Shown here: one piece after another, positions 16,801 through 26,043 of the stretch
Layout: each line of letters opens with the position of its first letter
How positions within the stretch are numbered: the first letter of the stretch is position 1
Translations under genes and position numbers: made by a program
NCBI RefSeq assembly: GCF_000255295.1
Contig: NC_017030.1
Location: 6,980,328-7,044,327, forward strand
Direction: 5' to 3'
Length of the DNA: 64,000 bases
DNA from: Corallococcus coralloides DSM 2259
GTDB taxonomy: Bacteria > Myxococcota > Myxococcia > Myxococcales > Myxococcaceae
The notes under the pieces: generated by a model
What the model was told of the DNA's origin: nothing
Seen by the model: the letters and a program-made list of their open reading frames with translations, nothing else
Databases searched by the model: none

Positions 16801-18138
16801 TCAGGCGGCCCCGGTCTCCGGCTCGAGCATCATGTCGTCCGCGTCGATGATTTCGAGCGGGCGCAGTGCTTCGCCAATCTGCTTCAGGCGGCGGTCGGAC
16901 AGCTGCTCCAGGTACGTGCGGATGTTGGGGAAGGTCTTCACCAGCTCCTGGAAGGCCTCGCGCTTGAGCCACCCCGCCGCCGTCTTGCGCGTCACGGACA
17001 CCGTGGCCGTGGCCCGCAGGCCCGTGAGGAGTGAAATCTCCCCCGCCACGTCGCCCTCGCGCAGCACGCCCAGCGTCACCATGCCGCCCGCCGGGTCCTC
17101 CTTCTGCACCGTCAGCTCGCCGGCCAGCACCAGGAAGAGGCCCTGGGAGTACTCGCCCTCCACCAGGACCTTCTCGCCGGGCTGGAGCGCGCGGAAGGTG
17201 AAGCGCTGGAAGAACGCGCCCCGCTCCGACTCCGGCAGCTGCTGGAACAGGGGCGAGTTCGCCATCAGGTTGCGCATCATGCGCTGCTGCGCGAAGTCCG
17301 CCAGCAGCTGCGGCACCGCCGGGTGGCTCTTCGCCACCGCGTTGAGGTGCTCGCGGCGGATTTCAAAAACTTCCGAGTCCGACACCGCCGTCACCGACGC
17401 GGTGGGCGGCGCGCCCGTGAGCAGCGCCAGCTCGCCGAAGATGGAGCCGCCGCCCAGGAAGCCCAGCGTGCGGTCCTCGCCGTCCGTCTTGCGCGTCACC
17501 TCCGCCTTGCCGGCGACGATGACGTGCAGGTGATCATCCGGCTCGCCCTCGCGGCTGATGACCTCCTCCGGCTTGATGGTGCGCCACACCATGCGCCCCA
17601 CCAGGTCGAAGAACGCGTCCCGGTCCAGGTCCGCGAACAGCGGCAGGGGCGGACGGCTCTGCGGATCCGCGGTGCCGCCGGTGTCCGGCGCGGCCAGCAC
17701 CTCGATGGCGCGGTTGGACAGCTCCTCGCCGACGAGGCCCATCAGGTCCGTGTCCACCTTGCCGTCGTACAGGTGCTCCGGCGGCAGGGGCGGCGGCACG
17801 GCGGCGCGGCCCGGGGCGCTGCGCGCGGCGCGCGAGTGCACGCGGTAGAGCGTCTCCTTCAGGCGGCGCTCGTTCGGCGACAGCTCCAGGGCCAGCTTGC
17901 ACGCGGCCATGGCGCTCAGGAGGTAGTCGCGGCGCAAGAGCCCCTCCGCGCACGCGTGGTACGCTGTGACGGCGCGCTCGCGCTCGCCCAGCTCCGCCAG
18001 GCACCGGGACGCCAGCATGCGCGAGCGGTGGTCCGCGGGCACGCGGCGAACGGCCTCCGCGAAGACGGCGAGGGCGCGCTCGAACTGGCGCTCCTCGAAC
18101 AGGTCCATGCCCAGCTCACGCAACGACGACTCGTTCAT
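16801..18138 (-). CDS. TPR protein with two cyclic-nucleotide-binding domains
   Basis: A 445-residue soluble protein. Residues 1-110 are TPR-like helices (FERALAVFAEAVRRVPADHR). Two cNMP-binding folds follow (about 165-290 and 295-415). The phosphate-binding cassette is recognisable in both: GGGSIFGELALLTGAPPTASV in the first and EGDVAGEISLLTGLRATATV in the second, each with FGE/AGE and a nearby Arg or Thr. There is no DNA-binding helix-turn-helix, so it is not a CRP-type regulator but an adaptor or regulatory subunit. The ATG at 18138 is chosen over a frame extension that lacks family-like sequence. It is followed at 1 bp by the NTF2-like gene. Confidence 0.85.
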   Translation of the reverse strand: MNESSLRELGMDLFEERQFERALAVFAEAVRRVPADHRSRMLASRCLAELGERERAVTAYHACAEGLLRRDYLLSAMAACKLALELSPNERRLKETLYRVHSRAARSAPGRAAVPPPLPPEHLYDGKVDTDLMGLVGEELSNRAIEVLAAPDTGGTADPQSRPPLPLFADLDRDAFFDLVGRMVWRTIKPEEVISREGEPDDHLHVIVAGKAEVTRKTDGEDRTLGFLGGGSIFGELALLTGAPPTASVTAVSDSEVFEIRREHLNAVAKSHPAVPQLLADFAQQRMMRNLMANSPLFQQLPESERGAFFQRFTFRALQPGEKVLVEGEYSQGLFLVLAGELTVQKEDPAGGMVTLGVLREGDVAGEISLLTGLRATATVSVTRKTAAGWLKREAFQELVKTFPNIRTYLEQLSDRRLKQIGEALRPLEIIDADDMMLEPETGAA

Positions 18139-18242
18139 CCGGTGTCTCCAGACCGCGCACGACGACAGGTGTGACAGGAATCCATGAAAGAGGCCGCCCA
18201 CCCCATTCCACGGGCGGCGGCCCCCTGACTGAGAGCTTCGCG

Positions 18243-20303
18243 CTACGAACCGCCAGCCTTCTGCAGCTCGCTCAGCGCCATCTCCGCCTTGCGCTTCACG
18301 TCCGCGCCATCCGCGGACGCCTCGATGACGATCTTGAACTGCTCCGTCGCCAGGGCGGGGTCGCGGTCGCGCGAGATGTACGCCGACAGGTACAGCTCCT
18401 CCACCTTCTTCTGCAGCTCGTCCAGGCCGTCGCGGGCGCGCGAGTCACCCGGGTTGAGGCGCAGCGCCTCGCGGAAGCTGCGGCCCGCCAGCGGGTACTC
18501 CTTGCGCTTGAAGGCCGCCTGCCCCGCCGCCACCGACGCGGAGGCCAGCTCGTTGTCCAGCGTGTCGCCCAGCGAGCCCGCGAAGCCGATCTGCCGGTAC
18601 ACCTCCACCGCGCGGCGCAGCGGCTTCACGGAGGCCTCCAGCGCGTTGTTCTCGTACTTCTTCTGGCCCTCCTCGAAGGCGGAGCGGAACTGGGGGATGA
18701 GCTTCTTCAGGTTGCGCGCACGGGCCTGGATGTCCGCCTCGTTGCGGTACTTGTCCATCACCCGGTCCACCTCCAGCGACGCGCGCTGGAAGTCCCCGCC
18801 GTTGAAGCGGCGCTCCACGTCCTGGAAGGCCTCCGCCACGAACTCCGCGCGGCGCTGCTTGGCGTTCTCCGCGGCCACCGCCTGCCGGATGCCGGCCTGC
18901 CGCGCGGCCTGCTGCGCCTCCTTGGCCAGCTGGTTCTCCAGGTCCGCCAGCTTCTGCTCGTAGAGCGAGCGCGTGCCCTGCGGCAGCTCCGCGATGAGGG
19001 TGCGCGCGTCGTCCGGCCGGCGCTCATTCAGCGCCGCCTCGACCAGGCTCAGCGTGTACGCCTGCTCGCGGGAGTCCAGCTCCTCTTCCAGCTTCTTGCG
19101 CACCTCGTCCGTGCGCGCCGTGCCCTGCGGCGTGGCGGTCAGCTTCGCGCGCGCGTCCGGGTAGCGGTTCTCCGCCATCAGGTCCCGGGTCGCCTGGAAG
19201 GCGTCCATGATGTCCTGCAGCTGCTGCGCCGCCTTGGCCACGCCGTCCACGTCGATGCCCACGCGCAGCTTCTCCGCCTCCTGGGCGAAGCGCACCGCGT
19301 CCGGGTAGTCGCCGTCGCGCACCTTGTCGCGCGCTCGCTGCATCAGCTCCTGGGCGCGCGCCTGGTTGGGGTCCACCACCGGCTTGGGCGGCGGCTTGTT
19401 CCCGCCGGACAGGGCCAGGCCCATGATCAGCATCAGGAGCACCAGGCCACCCACCGCCGCGCCCACCTTCATCTTGAAGGTGATCTTGAAGCCCTCGCGC
19501 GCCGACGAGCGCACCGGACGCGGACGGGGCACGCCCGTCTTGCGTGCCTTCTCGTCGCGCATCAGGTCCGCGAGCTTGTAGTTCGCGTTGGTCTTCTCAT
19601 CCAGGCGCGGGTCCTTCTTCTCCTCCTTCTTCTCCTCCTTCTTGTCCTCCGCCTCGCCGGACTCGGCCTTGGCGCGCATCTCCTTGATGAGCTCGCCCTC
19701 GTCCACGAAGCGCAGGCGCGTCTTGCCCACGGAGATTTCATCCCCGTGCTTCAGGATGCACTCGTCGACCTTCTGGTCGTTCACCTGGGTGCCGGAGATG
19801 CCGCCCAGGTCGCGCATCACCACGCCGCTCTCGCCGTAGACGAGCTCCAGGTGGCGCCGGGACACCGTCTGGTCGCCCAGGGCGAAGTCGCAGTCCTTGC
19901 TGCGCCCCACCACCATGCGCACGCCCTTGAAGCGCTTCTTGCGCCCCTTGTCCGGGCCGTCCAGCACCAGCATCAGCACCGGGGGGCCGGCGCGCGTCGT
20001 CTCGGAGTTGTCCTCCTCCTCCTCGGCGGGCTCCTCCGCTTCCGGACGCATGGCGTCGATGGAGGCCACCCGCGTCTCGCCCGTGCGCGAGCGAACGGGC
20101 TCCGCGTCGCCGTACAGCTCCGGATCTCCCCCGTCCTGGCTGTCCTCGCCGGAGAGCGGCGCGGACCAGTCTTCATCCGGCACGGCGGAGACGCGGCGGG
20201 AGCCGCCCCCCGCGGGGGCTTTGGGTCGGCGGTCCGCCGTCGCGCCCCCGGCCGAACGGCCGGTACCCGAACGCGATGACGGTGATGGACGGCGAGGAGG
20301 CAT
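18243..20303 (-). CDS. FHA-domain transmembrane protein with long helical C-terminus
   Basis: A 686-residue protein. Residues 1-105 are disordered and rich in Ser, Arg, Pro then Glu. An FHA domain spans about 110-200 with the phosphothreonine-binding set Gly133-Arg134, Ser148-Arg149-His151 and Asn175. A Lys/Glu-rich linker (205-250) leads to one membrane segment (about 280-299). The 380 residues after it are TPR-like helices (RAQELMQRARDKVRDGDYPDA, ARSFREALRLNP-type). The FHA side would be cytoplasmic and the repeats periplasmic, so the protein could couple Ser/Thr kinase signalling to an envelope assembly. It is divergent from tldD. Confidence 0.85.
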   Translation of the reverse strand: MPPRRPSPSSRSGTGRSAGGATADRRPKAPAGGGSRRVSAVPDEDWSAPLSGEDSQDGGDPELYGDAEPVRSRTGETRVASIDAMRPEAEEPAEEEEDNSETTRAGPPVLMLVLDGPDKGRKKRFKGVRMVVGRSKDCDFALGDQTVSRRHLELVYGESGVVMRDLGGISGTQVNDQKVDECILKHGDEISVGKTRLRFVDEGELIKEMRAKAESGEAEDKKEEKKEEKKDPRLDEKTNANYKLADLMRDEKARKTGVPRPRPVRSSAREGFKITFKMKVGAAVGGLVLLMLIMGLALSGGNKPPPKPVVDPNQARAQELMQRARDKVRDGDYPDAVRFAQEAEKLRVGIDVDGVAKAAQQLQDIMDAFQATRDLMAENRYPDARAKLTATPQGTARTDEVRKKLEEELDSREQAYTLSLVEAALNERRPDDARTLIAELPQGTRSLYEQKLADLENQLAKEAQQAARQAGIRQAVAAENAKQRRAEFVAEAFQDVERRFNGGDFQRASLEVDRVMDKYRNEADIQARARNLKKLIPQFRSAFEEGQKKYENNALEASVKPLRRAVEVYRQIGFAGSLGDTLDNELASASVAAGQAAFKRKEYPLAGRSFREALRLNPGDSRARDGLDELQKKVEELYLSAYISRDRDPALATEQFKIVIEASADGADVKRKAEMALSELQKAGGS

Positions 20304-20341
20304 GGATGGGTCCAGGTTGAAGCGGCGAACATCTTAGAGCG

Positions 20342-20357
20342 CCCACCGCACGGTGGG
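20342..20357. promoter_or_regulatory. Perfect 7-bp inverted repeat in the FHA/tldD divergent region
   Basis: CCCACCG (20342-20348) and CGGTGGG (20351-20357) are separated by two bases. The palindrome lies between the start of the FHA gene (20303) and tldD (20481). It could be an operator or a short transcript hairpin; no protein can be named. Confidence 0.3.
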
Positions 20358-20480
20358 AATGCGCTCCCAGCGTTCCTTTCAGGGAAGACGGGCTCGATCC
20401 GGTTCGTTGGCCCGCACGCCGTCCCGTCTCCGATGTAGGTTTCCTCCATTCCCGCTTCCTCAAGAGCCACGAGTCCCTCC

Positions 20481-21962
20481 ATGCCCCGAGCCCTCGCGTC
20501 CTCCCGGCGCGCCCGTCCCGCCCAGCTCGCCCCCCCGGCCGCGAGACAGGCGGCCGCCTCCCCGCTCCTGCCCCCCGGTCTCCTGGAACGTCTGCTGGCG
20601 GAAGCCATGGGCCGGGGCGCGGACTTCGCGGAGGTGTACGTGGAGCGCACGTCCACCACCGCCGTGGTGCTGGAGGAACAGCGCATCCGCAGCGCGCAGG
20701 TGGGCCTGGTGCAGGGCGTGGGCGTGCGCGTGATTGCCGGGGCCAAGGTGGGCTACGCCTACTCCGACGACTGGGACGAGGCCGCGCTCCTGCGCGCCGC
20801 GCGCACCGCCGCGATGATTGCCCAGGGCGGCGGCTCCGAGCGCGCCTACCCCGTCAAGCGCGTCCCGGTGCCCAGCCATTACCGGGTCGGCCAGCCGCTG
20901 GAGGACGTGGCGGTGGCGCGCAAGACGGCGCTGCTCACCCGCGCGGATAAGGCATCCCGCGCCTTCGACTCGCGCATCCAGCAGGTGAACGCGTCCTACG
21001 TGGATCAGACGCGGAGGATCGCCGTGGCCAACACCACCGGGCGCTTCAGCGAGGACACGCAGGACCAGTCCCGCATGAGCGTGCACGTGGTGGCGCTGGG
21101 GAAGAACGGCGAGCGGCGCACCGGCATGTACGGCAGCGGCGGCCGGGTGTCCTTCAGCTACTGGGACGGCGTGACGCCGGAGTCCGTGGCGGAGGAGGCC
21201 GCGCGCCAGGCCATCGCCACGCTGGGCGCGGTGGACTGCGTGGCCGGCCCGCAGACGGTGGTGCTGGCGCCGGGCTGGAGCGGCATCCTCCTGCACGAAG
21301 CGGTGGGCCACGGCCTGGAGGCGGACTTCATCCGCAAGGGCACGTCGCTGTTCGCGGGCAAGCTGGGGGAGAAGGTGGCCTCGGAGCTGGTGACGGTCAT
21401 CGACGACGGCACGGTGTCCAGCGCGCGCGGCTCCATCAACATCGACGACGAGGGCGTGCCCGGCGAGCGCAAGGTCCTCATCGAGAACGGCGTGCTCAAG
21501 GGCTACCTGTATGATCAGCTCAACGCGAAGCTGATGAACCAGCGCTCCACGGGCTCAGGCCGGCGGGAGTCGTTCAAGAGCCTGCCCCTGCCGCGCATGA
21601 CGAACACCTTCCTGGCGCCCGGAGACCACGCGCCGGAGGACATCCTCAAGGAGGTGAAGCGCGGGCTGTACTGCGCCACCTTCGGCGGAGGCCAGGTGGA
21701 CATCAGCAACGGCAACTTCGTCTTCGAGGTCAGCGAGGCCTACCAGATTGAGGACGGCAAGCTGGGCCGCCCGGTGAAGAACGCCATCCTGATTGGCGTG
21801 GGGCCGGAGGCGCTGAAGAACATCAGCCGCGTGGGCTGCGACCCGATGCCGGACCCCGGCATGGGCATCTGCGTGAAGGACGGGCAGATGCTGCCCGTGG
21901 GGGTGGGCCTGCCCACCGTGCGCATCGACAACGTCACCGTGGGCGGAACGAAGGTCGGCTGA
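20481..21962 (+). CDS. tldD: Metalloprotease TldD
   Basis: A 493-residue TldD-family zinc protease. The HExxxH motif HEAVGH is at 272-277, and the conserved C-terminal Cys is at about 464 in the GMGICVKDGQ segment, completing the zinc site known in TldD. An Ala/Arg/Pro-rich N-terminal extension of about 30 residues precedes the family start. TldD works as a heterodimer with TldE (PmbA), degrading or trimming unfolded peptides and maturing some modified peptides. The partner gene follows 8 bp downstream. No peptide-precursor gene is visible beside it. Confidence 0.95.
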   Translation: MPRALASSRRARPAQLAPPAARQAAASPLLPPGLLERLLAEAMGRGADFAEVYVERTSTTAVVLEEQRIRSAQVGLVQGVGVRVIAGAKVGYAYSDDWDEAALLRAARTAAMIAQGGGSERAYPVKRVPVPSHYRVGQPLEDVAVARKTALLTRADKASRAFDSRIQQVNASYVDQTRRIAVANTTGRFSEDTQDQSRMSVHVVALGKNGERRTGMYGSGGRVSFSYWDGVTPESVAEEAARQAIATLGAVDCVAGPQTVVLAPGWSGILLHEAVGHGLEADFIRKGTSLFAGKLGEKVASELVTVIDDGTVSSARGSINIDDEGVPGERKVLIENGVLKGYLYDQLNAKLMNQRSTGSGRRESFKSLPLPRMTNTFLAPGDHAPEDILKEVKRGLYCATFGGGQVDISNGNFVFEVSEAYQIEDGKLGRPVKNAILIGVGPEALKNISRVGCDPMPDPGMGICVKDGQMLPVGVGLPTVRIDNVTVGGTKVG

Positions 21963-21970
21963 GGACAACC

Positions 21971-23317
21971 GTGAACTACGAACAGCTCGCGAAGAAGGTC
22001 GTCCAGCGCGCCGTGAAGAAGGGCGCGAAGCAGGCGGAAGCCTATCTGGAGGTGGGCCGCCAGAGCAGCGTGCGCGTCCGCGAAGGGCAGATTGAGGACC
22101 TCACGGAGGCCACCAGCAAGGGCCTGGGCATCCGGGTCATCGTGAAGGACCGGCTGGGCTTCGCGTACACGTCCGACTTCACGCCCGCGGGCCTGGAGCG
22201 CGTGGTGGACCTGGCCGTGCAACTGGCGGAGGCCGCCGCGCCCAACAAGCTCAACGGCCTGCCCGGCGCGAGGGACCTGGGCAAGCGCGGGGACACCGGC
22301 ATCCTCTTCGACCCCAAGGTCGCGAACCTGCCCGGGGACTGGAAGATCAACGCCGCGCTGGAGGCCGAGCGCGCGGGCCGGGCGCAGGACACGCGCGTCG
22401 TCACCTTCGACTCCGTGTCCGCGGGCGACTTCGTGGCGGAGGTGTACCTCGCGTCCAGCGAGGGCGCATCCGGCGGCTACTCCGGCACGTACGTGTACCT
22501 GGTCGCGGTGCCGGTGGCGTCCCAGGACGGGCAGCTCCAGACGGGCTACTGGCTGGACTACAAGCGCTTCCTGGACGACCTGGAGTCCCCTGAGTCCATC
22601 GGCCGCGAGGCCACGAAGCGCGCCGTGCGCATGCTGGGCGCGAAGCCGGTGAAGACGCAGCAGGTGCCCGTGGTGTTCGACCCGCTGGTGGCCGCGAGCT
22701 TCGTGGGCAATCTGTCCCAGGCCGCCAACGGCAACGCCGTGTACCAGCAGTCCAGCGTGCTCGCGCCCCACCTGGGCAAGCGGCTCGCGGGCAAGCACGT
22801 CACGCTGGTGGATGACGGCCTGTTGCCCCGGGGCCTGGCCACCGCGCCGTTCGATGGCGAGGGCGTCCCCACGCGCCGCACGCCCATCCTCGATGAGGGC
22901 GTGCTGTCCGGCTTCCTCTACGACGCCTTCACCGCGCGCAAGGCGAAGGCGCGCACCACGGGCAACGCGTCACGCGGCTACAGCGCGCTGCCGGGCATTG
23001 GCACCACCAACCTCTACCTGGAGAAGGGCACGAAGACGCCGGAGGAGCTGATCCGCGAAGTGCCCCAGGGCCTCTACGTCACCGCCCTCCTGGGCCACGG
23101 CGCGGATCCGGTGTCCGGGGACATGTCCTGCGGGGCCAACGGCCTTTGGATTGAAAACGGTGAGCTGACCCACCCGGTGCAGGAGGTGACGGTCGCGGGC
23201 CACCTCCTCCAGATGCTGAAGGACGTGGACGCGGTGGGCAGCGACCTCCAGTTCCGGGGCGGCAGCGTGGGCGCACCCACTGTCCGCTTCCGACAGCTCA
23301 CCGTGTCGGGCGCGTAG
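21971..23317 (+). CDS. pmbA: TldE/PmbA-type partner of TldD
   Basis: A 448-residue paralogue of TldD that lacks the HExxxH zinc motif, as expected of TldE (PmbA), the non-catalytic half of the heterodimer. Shared landmarks are the N-terminal region with RVREGQIEDLTEATSKGLGIRV and the C-terminal half with GNASRGYSALPGIGTTNLYLE. It lies 8 bp after tldD and is certainly co-transcribed. Known TldD/E roles include CcdA antitoxin turnover and maturation of modified peptides in E. coli; the role here is not evident. Confidence 0.92.
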   Translation: MNYEQLAKKVVQRAVKKGAKQAEAYLEVGRQSSVRVREGQIEDLTEATSKGLGIRVIVKDRLGFAYTSDFTPAGLERVVDLAVQLAEAAAPNKLNGLPGARDLGKRGDTGILFDPKVANLPGDWKINAALEAERAGRAQDTRVVTFDSVSAGDFVAEVYLASSEGASGGYSGTYVYLVAVPVASQDGQLQTGYWLDYKRFLDDLESPESIGREATKRAVRMLGAKPVKTQQVPVVFDPLVAASFVGNLSQAANGNAVYQQSSVLAPHLGKRLAGKHVTLVDDGLLPRGLATAPFDGEGVPTRRTPILDEGVLSGFLYDAFTARKAKARTTGNASRGYSALPGIGTTNLYLEKGTKTPEELIREVPQGLYVTALLGHGADPVSGDMSCGANGLWIENGELTHPVQEVTVAGHLLQMLKDVDAVGSDLQFRGGSVGAPTVRFRQLTVSGA

Positions 23318-23380
23318 CCAGCGCCACGCGGTCGCCTACGCTCGCGGACCTCATTTCCACCGGCACGAGGTGAAGTCCGC

Positions 23381-24391
23381 ATGGCCGCGAAGTCCGCCCG
23401 CAAGTCCGCCCCCGCGAAGTCGAAGTCGGCCACGCCGCGCAAGCCGCGCCGCAAGAAGGCCGAACCGAAGTCGCGGGGGCTGAGCGCGGCCGAAGTCGCG
23501 AGCGAGTCCGTGGCCTTCCCCGACGCCCTCCTCCAGGCGGTGCGCGAGGACGGAGGCCAGGTGCTGTCCGTCTACCGCGACCCGCTGGGCGGACACCCCG
23601 TCGTCTTCGCCGTGCTCCCCATCGACAAGGTGGAGCCCACGCCCTACCAGCGCGACCTGTCCGAGCCCCACGTCAAGCGGCTCGCCACCGCCATGGAGCG
23701 CCTGGACCGCTTCCTGGACCCCGTCATCGCGGTGCGCATGGAGGGCCGCTACTGGACGCCCAACGGCAACCACCGCCTCAACGCCAGCAAGCTCCTGGGC
23801 GCGAAGTCCATCGTCGCGCTGCTGCTGCCGGACGAGGACGTGGCCTATCAAATCCTCGCCCTCAACACGGAGAAGGCCCACAACCTGAAGGAGCGCTCGC
23901 TGGAGGTCATCCGCATGGCGCGGGGCCTGGTCGGCGCGAACCGCCCGGGCAAGGAGTCCGCCTTCGCCCACCTCTTCGAGGAGCCCTCCTTCCTCACGAT
24001 GGGCGCCGCCTACGAGAAGCGCCCCCGCTTCTCCGCGGGCGCCTACCACCCCTTCGTCAAGGTGGTGGACGGCTTCCAGGACGTGCCGCTACCGGAGGCC
24101 CTGGCCGTGCGCGACGCCCAGGCGGACCAGCTGCTGGAGCTGGATGACGCGGTGGTCGCCGTCGTCAACGCCCTCAAGGAGCGCGGCCTCCAGAGCCCCT
24201 ACCTCAAGAACTTCGTCGTCGCCCGGCTCAACTTCCTGCGCTTCCGCAAGGACGGCCCGCCTCCCACCTTCGATTCCACCGTCAGCCGCATGCTGGCCAG
24301 CGCCCGGCGCTTCAACGTGGACAAGGTGAAACGCGAGGACATTGGCCGCATGGGCGGCGGTCCCATGGAACCGGACGAAGAGCAGGCCTGA
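23381..24391 (+). CDS. ParB/Srx-like nuclease-fold protein with basic tail
   Basis: A 336-residue protein. Residues 1-34 are a Lys/Ala/Pro/Arg tail (KSARKSAPAKSKSA) like histone H1 or AT-hook tails, suggesting DNA binding. Residues about 60-150 have the ParB N-terminal pattern: LPIDKVEPTPYQRD, then HVKRLATAMERL, PVIAVRMEGRYWTPNGNHRLNASKLLG. There is no helix-turn-helix or ParA partner next to it, so it is unlikely to be the chromosome-partitioning ParB. It may be a CTP-binding or nuclease-like relative. A GAGGTG ribosome site precedes the ATG. It lies between tldE and the response-regulator gene on the same strand. Confidence 0.75.
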   Translation: MAAKSARKSAPAKSKSATPRKPRRKKAEPKSRGLSAAEVASESVAFPDALLQAVREDGGQVLSVYRDPLGGHPVVFAVLPIDKVEPTPYQRDLSEPHVKRLATAMERLDRFLDPVIAVRMEGRYWTPNGNHRLNASKLLGAKSIVALLLPDEDVAYQILALNTEKAHNLKERSLEVIRMARGLVGANRPGKESAFAHLFEEPSFLTMGAAYEKRPRFSAGAYHPFVKVVDGFQDVPLPEALAVRDAQADQLLELDDAVVAVVNALKERGLQSPYLKNFVVARLNFLRFRKDGPPPTFDSTVSRMLASARRFNVDKVKREDIGRMGGGPMEPDEEQA

Positions 24392-24392
24392 C

Positions 24393-24408
24393 GGGAATGG
24401 GGATTGCA
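24393..24408 (+). promoter_or_regulatory. Weak sigma-54-like promoter before the response-regulator gene
   Basis: GGGAATGGGGATTGCA keeps the invariant GG and GC pairs with 10 bp between them and a perfect TTGCA, but the -24 half is poor. It would start transcription near 24419, 18 nt before the ATG at 24437. If real, the activator would itself be sigma-54-dependent. Confidence 0.25.
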
Positions 24409-24436
24409 GGGCCGTGTTGAGAGGCCCCGCACTCCC

Positions 24437-25843
<1,407 letters not shown>

Positions 25844-25874
25844 CAGGCCGTCACACCGGCCCCCGCCTGCTTTT

Positions 25875-25945
25875 GACAATTTGTCCCGACGTCCTGTCCC
25901 GGCCGCCCCCCTGGCCGGGGCCCCGTCCTATTCCGAAATAATTTC
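25875..25945. promoter_or_regulatory. Two AT-rich palindromes upstream of gspC, candidate activator sites
   Basis: GACAATTTGTC (25875-25885) and GAAATAATTTC (25935-25945) are each perfect 5+1+5 palindromes in otherwise GC-rich DNA. They lie about 135 and 75 bp before the predicted sigma-54 start site, the usual distance for enhancer-binding-protein sites. They differ in sequence, so they may serve different proteins (for example activator and IHF-like factor). Confidence 0.4.
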
Positions 25946-25988
25946 AAGGACTTGGCCGTAAGTCGTGGGTTTGACGCCCGCCCAGCGA

Positions 25989-26004
25989 TGGCACCTGCCT
26001 TGCT
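25989..26004 (+). promoter_or_regulatory. Sigma-54 (-24/-12) promoter of the T2SS operon
   Basis: TGGCACCTGCCTTGCT matches the sigma-54 consensus TGGCAC-N5-TTGCW at every conserved position, with the required 10 bp between GG and GC. Transcription would begin near 26015, about 29 nt before the gspC ATG. A gene for a sigma-54 activator lies immediately upstream. Confidence 0.75.
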
Positions 26005-26043
26005 CAAGGTCCCATCTGGGGCTGGCTTTCTCCCGGAAGCGTG

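Noticed and set aside
25873..25878. Sigma-70 -35 box TTGACA upstream of gspC
   Set aside because: No acceptable -10 lies 16-18 bp downstream; the site overlaps the palindrome, and the sigma-54 promoter is the better candidate.
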